This document shows, one piece after another, positions 36,264 through 40,483 of a stretch of 40,483 nt of DNA. This DNA comes from an uncultured Fidelibacterota bacterium (GTDB lineage: Bacteria > Fidelibacterota > Marinisomatia > Marinisomatales > TCS55). Under the pieces are notes generated by a model. The model saw nothing but the letters and a program-made list of their open reading frames with translations. It was not told where the DNA came from and made no database searches. The DNA lies in the NCBI GenBank assembly GCA_913062595.1, contig CAJXWT010000010.1, forward strand, positions 1 to 40,483, written 5' to 3'. The translations under genes and the position numbers were made by a program. Positions within the stretch are counted from its first letter, which is position 1. Every line of letters begins with the position of its first letter.

Positions 36264-37829
36264 CTATTTCAGTATTTCGTGGGCAGCGTTAAAACCGTTA
36301 GTCCCGTGGAGTCCACCACCGGGATGAGTACTAGGGCCACATAGATATAAATTTTCTATGGGGGATTTATATTGTGCTGAACTTATGGTTGGACGCATAA
36401 AGAAGAATTGGTCCAGCGTCATTTCACCATGATTTAAATTGCCTTCTGTCAAGCCAAATTTATTTTCCAAATCCATAGGAGAAAACACAGCGGAAGATTT
36501 AATCTGGGCTGAAAATCCAGGAATATAATTTTCAAGAGTAGCGACTACATTATTTTTATACTGGTCTTTCAAATCATCAGTCCAATTTTGTCCACGCAAA
36601 TGATAGGGGGCATACTGCACCGTGGCGGATAAAACGTGTTTACCCTCAGGAGCGAAGTCAGGATTGATTAGCGAAGGAAAGGTGAATTCAACATAGGGAT
36701 CTTCTGCGATGCGTCCATACTTGGCTGCATCAGCAGCCCGTTCAAGATATTCGATGGATGGGCTTATGGAAAAAACAGATCCCATTTGATCTTCTGTAAT
36801 TCCACTTATTTCTGGAAGGTCATTTAAAGCAAAATGGATCCGAGTAGTACTGCCCCGATATTTGATATTTCGAAGTTGAGTAGCAAATGATGGATTCAGT
36901 TTTGATGGTCCAACCAAATTAATAAAGGTGTTATTGGGGTCTAATCCGGATACGATTTGATCTGCTTGAATAGTTTCGTTATCATCCAATGTCACGCCAC
37001 TGCAAATTCCATTTTCAACATGAATGGATATCACTTTTGCGTGGATTCTAATTTCAACGTTGGCAGATTCAGCGGATAATTTTACAGCATTTGCTAATTC
37101 TCCTGTGCCACCTTTTACAAAATTTACATGATGAAAAACACCATGACTCTGGATATGTTGATGAAGCAGATTAAAGCCTGTGCCCGCGGCAAAAGGTCCA
37201 AAGGACAAATGATGAACTCCGGCCGTGGAAACAGCGCTGCGAAGGAGTTCATTCTTAAACCATTCGTCTACCAGTTCCGGCATCATCATGGGCATTACCC
37301 GCATTAGATCCACCAATCCGCGCGTGCCGTGTTTTCGAACTGGTGTGAGCATGGATCTCATTGAGAGTGCTTCTTTAATTCCAATGTTCGGCAATTTGGG
37401 TGGTGTCAATTCATAGAGTTTTTCTAAAAAGTGAGTCAGGTTATCAATATATTGAGTGAAATATTTCCAGGCCTTGGCGTCTTCTTCTGAATGATTTGAA
37501 ATGGACGCGGCGGTCTCATTCGCATTTCGGTAAAATGATATATGTTGCCCGTTGGTATCCAAAGCAGTACGAACAATTTCGGGTGATGATAATTCCAGAC
37601 CATGAGATTCAAGGTTCAGTTTTTTAATGACCCTGGGATCAATCCATTTCACCGTATCATGGACCAAGTTGCATTTAAATCCTCGCGCAAATTCTGTTGA
37701 TGTAGCCAAACCGCCAATCTGATCACAAGCTTCAAGTAAAAGTACCTTTTTCCCGGACTGACCCAGAATGGAAGCGCTGACTAAACTGTTCACCCCGCCG
37801 CCAACAACAATGCTATCGTACCGATCCAT
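36264..37829 (-). CDS. FAD-dependent oxidoreductase, PYROXD2/CrtI (phytoene desaturase-like) type
   Basis: 521 residues from the ATG at 37829 (ribosome binding site AAGGGA 6 nt upstream; longer in-frame starts lie in the coding end of the preceding gene). The dinucleotide-binding motif SIVVGGGVNSLVSASILGQ is at 5-23 and the C-terminal FAD signature LYLCGPSTHPGGGLHGTNGFNAA is near the end, both typical of the NAD(P)/FAD amine-oxidase/CrtI superfamily. Its start overlaps the stop of the related upstream gene by 1 nt (TGATG), and the two are paralogues over their full length. The substrate is unknown; no carotenoid genes are near, so carotenoid desaturation is not assumed. Confidence 0.88.
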   Translation of the reverse strand: MDRYDSIVVGGGVNSLVSASILGQSGKKVLLLEACDQIGGLATSTEFARGFKCNLVHDTVKWIDPRVIKKLNLESHGLELSSPEIVRTALDTNGQHISFYRNANETAASISNHSEEDAKAWKYFTQYIDNLTHFLEKLYELTPPKLPNIGIKEALSMRSMLTPVRKHGTRGLVDLMRVMPMMMPELVDEWFKNELLRSAVSTAGVHHLSFGPFAAGTGFNLLHQHIQSHGVFHHVNFVKGGTGELANAVKLSAESANVEIRIHAKVISIHVENGICSGVTLDDNETIQADQIVSGLDPNNTFINLVGPSKLNPSFATQLRNIKYRGSTTRIHFALNDLPEISGITEDQMGSVFSISPSIEYLERAADAAKYGRIAEDPYVEFTFPSLINPDFAPEGKHVLSATVQYAPYHLRGQNWTDDLKDQYKNNVVATLENYIPGFSAQIKSSAVFSPMDLENKFGLTEGNLNHGEMTLDQFFFMRPTISSAQYKSPIENLYLCGPSTHPGGGLHGTNGFNAAHEILK

Positions 37830-39409
37830 CACCAGTCCCTTAAGATTTTTTTGGCAGCCATTTCCCCGGGTGAGCCGGTAATTCCGCCACCGGGGTGTGT
37901 GCCAGAGCCGCATTGATAATAATTTTTAATCGGTGTTTTGTAATCGGCCCAATTCGCCGCCGGACGCAGGACAAACAATTGCTGGAGGGATAATTCACCG
38001 TGGAAAATATTACCTTCGGTTAGGCCAAAAGTGGATTCCAGATCCGCCGGAGTCAGGACTTGACGGTGGAGGATGATATTCTTGATATTGGGTGCGAACC
38101 TGGCAATTGCATTAACGACCGCGTCGCCGAAGGCTTCCCGCTTTTGGTCATTCCAGCCCCCTTTGATAAGATAAGGAGCATACTGGACAAAGCAGGACAT
38201 GACATGCTTCCCGGGCGGCGCCATGTCCGGATCGAGAACAGATGGCATAATAATATCCAAGAATGGCACCTTTGAAAAATTGCCGTACTTTGCATCATCA
38301 TAAGCTTTTTCCAAATAATCATAACTCGGGCCGATGGAAATAGCGCCGCGAAGGTGCGGACCGGATCCAGGCAGGCATGTAAAGTCAGGCAGTCCGTCCA
38401 GGGCCAGGTTTACTTTCCCCGATGAACCACGAATGCGAAAATTTTTAATATCCGTGACAAAATCTGATGGCAGATCGCTTTCATCCACCATTTTCAAGAA
38501 GGACAATTTCGGATCCAGTCCGGAGATCACTTTATCCGCTTGATACTCGTTTCCATTTTCAAGTGCGATGCCAATGGCACGGCCATTCTTAACGATGACT
38601 TTTTCCACCGGTGCTTCGGTTAGGATATCTGCACCAAAATGTTCAGCTGAACGGGCAATGGCCATGCTCACGGCCCCAGTCCCACCGCGCTGGAAACCCC
38701 AGGTACGAAAAGAGCCGTCAATATCACCCATGTAATGGTGTAGCATCACGTAGGCGGAACCTGGAGAACGAGGGCCCATAAATGTCCCAATGATACCGCT
38801 AGAGGATATGGTAGCTTTCAAAGGCTCAAATTCGAACCATTCATCCAAAAAGTCAGCCGAACTCATGGTCATAAGTTTGGTTAAATATTCAAATAGCTCA
38901 TCCGAAAGCGTTTTAAAATGGTTCAGCATTTTTTTTATTGTGGCTAAATCCGATAAACCGGGCCGGACTGTATTGGGCGCGATCGTTTCCAAGATGGGCC
39001 GAACGGCCATACCGATCTGTCCCATGAACGGGCCGAAGCGCATATAAGCTTCTGCATCCCGGGGGGAATGGCGGGAAATTTCTCGATATGTTTGATCTTC
39101 ATCGGCGGTGCGTAACAGGTAATCATTGTCCAACGGCGTAAAGGTACTTTCCAGAGGGAGAAGTTCCAGGCCGAACTTCGGCAGCATCAGTTCGCGAATG
39201 ATATTGGCCTTCAGCAGGCTCACCACATAGGAGCATACGGAAAACTTAAAACCAGGAAACACTTCTTCCGTAACAGCCGCACCACCTAAAATATAACGAC
39301 GCTCAAGCACCAGCACCTTTTTCCCACCGCGAGCCAGATAAGCCGCAGCGGTTAGGCCGTTGTGCCCGCCACCGATCACAATAGCATCATAATTTTTTAT
39401 TGGGGACAT
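37829..39409 (-). CDS. FAD-dependent oxidoreductase, PYROXD2/CrtI type, second copy
   Basis: 526 residues. FAD-binding motif DAIVIGGGHNGLTAAAYLARGG (near 5-26) and C-terminal YYQCGSGTHPGGGITGSPGEMAA. About 500 residues align with the neighbouring paralogue, including MDLENKFGLTEGN/ADLESTFGLTEGN-type segments. The ribosome binding site AAAGGA lies 7 nt before the ATG. The gene begins inside the last 13 nt of the GcvT-like gene, so the three form one tight operon. Enzymes of this group sometimes dehydrogenate methylated amines, which would fit a partner folate-dependent transferase; that is inference from order. Confidence 0.9.
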   Translation of the reverse strand: MSPIKNYDAIVIGGGHNGLTAAAYLARGGKKVLVLERRYILGGAAVTEEVFPGFKFSVCSYVVSLLKANIIRELMLPKFGLELLPLESTFTPLDNDYLLRTADEDQTYREISRHSPRDAEAYMRFGPFMGQIGMAVRPILETIAPNTVRPGLSDLATIKKMLNHFKTLSDELFEYLTKLMTMSSADFLDEWFEFEPLKATISSSGIIGTFMGPRSPGSAYVMLHHYMGDIDGSFRTWGFQRGGTGAVSMAIARSAEHFGADILTEAPVEKVIVKNGRAIGIALENGNEYQADKVISGLDPKLSFLKMVDESDLPSDFVTDIKNFRIRGSSGKVNLALDGLPDFTCLPGSGPHLRGAISIGPSYDYLEKAYDDAKYGNFSKVPFLDIIMPSVLDPDMAPPGKHVMSCFVQYAPYLIKGGWNDQKREAFGDAVVNAIARFAPNIKNIILHRQVLTPADLESTFGLTEGNIFHGELSLQQLFVLRPAANWADYKTPIKNYYQCGSGTHPGGGITGSPGEMAAKKILRDW

Positions 39410-40483
39410 GACCGTTTCCTTTCGGGATCAAAAAAGGGTGTTTTGACTACCGTTGCCGGTGTGAGTTTTCGGTAGTGTTCTACTTTTAATTCAAAATCCA
39501 ACGTTGAACCTGATTGCGCATAGTCTGATTTAACATGGGCCAAGGCGATGTATCGTTTCAGGATGGGAGACCAGCATCCACTGGTGGCATAACCCACTTG
39601 TTCATTGCCATTGTATAATGGTGTGCTGGTTCGCCATGCTGTACCTGGGAGTCTAGGTGGAAGCCCAACTTTTCTATAATGATTTTCCAGTTCAATCCAC
39701 TGAATGTCAATGCCGACAAACTCCCATTCCGATCCACGAGCCAATTCAGCTTCCAAAGCTTTTTTACCGATAAAATCTTTTTTCTTCATTTTTACGGCCC
39801 ACCCAAGTCCCAGTTCATAGGGGGAAGATTTCCGGGATTCTATGATAGCATGGCGGGATGATATATAATCCACATCCAGCAGGATCAGCCCTGCTTCAAT
39901 ACGTGCCATATCCAAAGCATGGAGGCCGGTGGGGGTGATACTGTAAGGTTTCCCACTGTCTAAAAGTAAATCCCAAACGGTCAGGGCGTCTTTTGGATTC
40001 ATCCAGATTTCGTAACCAAGATCGCCTGTGTAACCAGTACGGGAAATAGAGACAGGTATATCGCCGAATTGGGTTTCCATCATCCAGAAAAATTTGAGAT
40101 TGTCTAAAGTATCGCTGGCTATGGAATTTAGAATAGCCCGGGAGTTGGGTCCCTGCAGGGCAAGAGCGGCAGTGGTTTTTGAATCATCGGTAATGGTTAA
40201 ATCCATTCCAATCGCATTGGTTTCAATCCATTCTAAATTGGGTTCAGCACTGGTGATGCGGAATTTTTGATCAGCCAATCTTTGCACGGTACCGTCATCG
40301 ATTTGCTTCCCCTCTTCGTCGCACCAAGGGGTGTACATGACCTGACCTACCTTGCAGATACCGATATTCCGCGTTACCATGCGATCTAAAAAGCGCTCAG
40401 CATCGGGGCCTTCAATGATGTATTTGTATAAAGGTGTAATGTCTAAAAGAGCGGCTTTGGTGCGGATGGCGAAATATTCATTC
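39397..40483 (-). CDS. GcvT/DmdA-family folate-dependent aminomethyl or methyl transferase, 5' end cut
   Basis: Continues beyond the right edge: the frame is open from 40380 to the last base, adding 34 residues (EYFAIRTKAALLDITPLYKY and onward) upstream of an internal Met. At least 361 codons are present. Family hallmarks are LALQGPNSRAIL, ISRTGYTGDLGYEIW, LGWAVKMKKKDFIGKKAL and GYATSGCWSPILKRYIALA. The fold binds tetrahydrofolate and takes a one-carbon unit from glycine-derived, dimethylglycine/sarcosine or dimethylsulfoniopropionate (DmdA) substrates. I cannot separate GcvT from DmdA without the start and an alignment. The genes downstream are two FAD oxidoreductases. Confidence 0.88.
   Translation of the reverse strand, partial: NEYFAIRTKAALLDITPLYKYIIEGPDAERFLDRMVTRNIGICKVGQVMYTPWCDEEGKQIDDGTVQRLADQKFRITSAEPNLEWIETNAIGMDLTITDDSKTTAALALQGPNSRAILNSIASDTLDNLKFFWMMETQFGDIPVSISRTGYTGDLGYEIWMNPKDALTVWDLLLDSGKPYSITPTGLHALDMARIEAGLILLDVDYISSRHAIIESRKSSPYELGLGWAVKMKKKDFIGKKALEAELARGSEWEFVGIDIQWIELENHYRKVGLPPRLPGTAWRTSTPLYNGNEQVGYATSGCWSPILKRYIALAHVKSDYAQSGSTLDFELKVEHYRKLTPATVVKTPFFDPERKRSCPQ

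Noticed and set aside
36264-37829. Carotenoid (phytoene) desaturase function for the CrtI-like genes
   Set aside because: No phytoene synthase or other carotenoid gene is near. PYROXD2-type enzymes share the fold, and the operon partner is folate-dependent.
1-40483. CRISPR arrays, insertion sequences, prophage, tRNA or rRNA genes
   Set aside because: Looked for by eye on both strands; no regularly spaced repeats, transposase motifs, phage genes or cloverleaf structures were seen.

Overview
The window looks like a chromosomal segment of a free-living, Gram-negative, probably marine bacterium of the FCB group. My best guess is Candidatus Marinimicrobia/Neomarinimicrobiota (SAR406) or a close relative. 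The grounds are: several secreted proteins that end in a YPNPFNP-type C-terminal sorting domain (type IX secretion-like), a TonB-dependent receptor with an N-terminal carboxypeptidase-regulatory-like domain, a PorV/PorQ-like outer-membrane protein, AT-rich genes, and frequent TTG/GTG starts with weak ribosome binding sites. The lineage is inferred, not shown; no rRNA or tRNA gene is visible.

Left part (1-10.1 kb): the last codons of katG; a PerR/Fur-like palindrome and a sigma70-like promoter before a PuuD-type membrane protein; an intrinsic terminator; an RND/MMPL exporter; a secreted M1-type metallopeptidase whose reading frame seems to begin at a non-standard codon; an orphan 142-aa protein with a terminator; a membrane zinc-ribbon protein overlapping a family 2 glycosyltransferase; a secreted agmatine-deiminase-family protein with a dockerin tail; and a multi-membrane-span protein of CREST/DUF6962 type.

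Centre (10.1-28.2 kb): the housekeeping order tig-clpP-clpX, with two oddities. ClpP has Asn where the catalytic Asp is expected, and ClpX has no N-terminal zinc-binding domain. Next is a compact outer-membrane cassette (TonB-dependent receptor, 1.3-kaa surface protein, PorV/PorQ-like protein). Three secreted proteins with C-terminal sorting domains follow: two carry a glutamine-amidotransferase-like domain (one of these with an HELHH metalloprotease domain), and one carries a cohesin-like domain. A strong terminator closes this block.

Right part (28.2-40.5 kb): a minus-strand group (PQQ-dependent sugar dehydrogenase-like protein, DoxX, Tat-exported Gfo/Idh/MocA oxidoreductase, heptose-phosphate adenylyltransferase, sialidase-like protein) suggests glycan or sugar processing at the envelope. 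A gap of about 375 nt separates it from a plus-strand Mth938-like gene and two tandem homocysteine S-methyltransferase paralogues. One paralogue keeps the Cys/Cys-Cys zinc site; the other has lost all three cysteines. Facing these on the minus strand is a tightly overlapping operon of a GcvT/DmdA-type folate-dependent methyl/aminomethyl transferase (cut by the window edge) and two PYROXD2/CrtI-like FAD oxidoreductases. Together these suggest demethylation of a methylated N- or S-compound with methyl transfer to folate and homocysteine. The right end is visibly richer in G+C than the centre.
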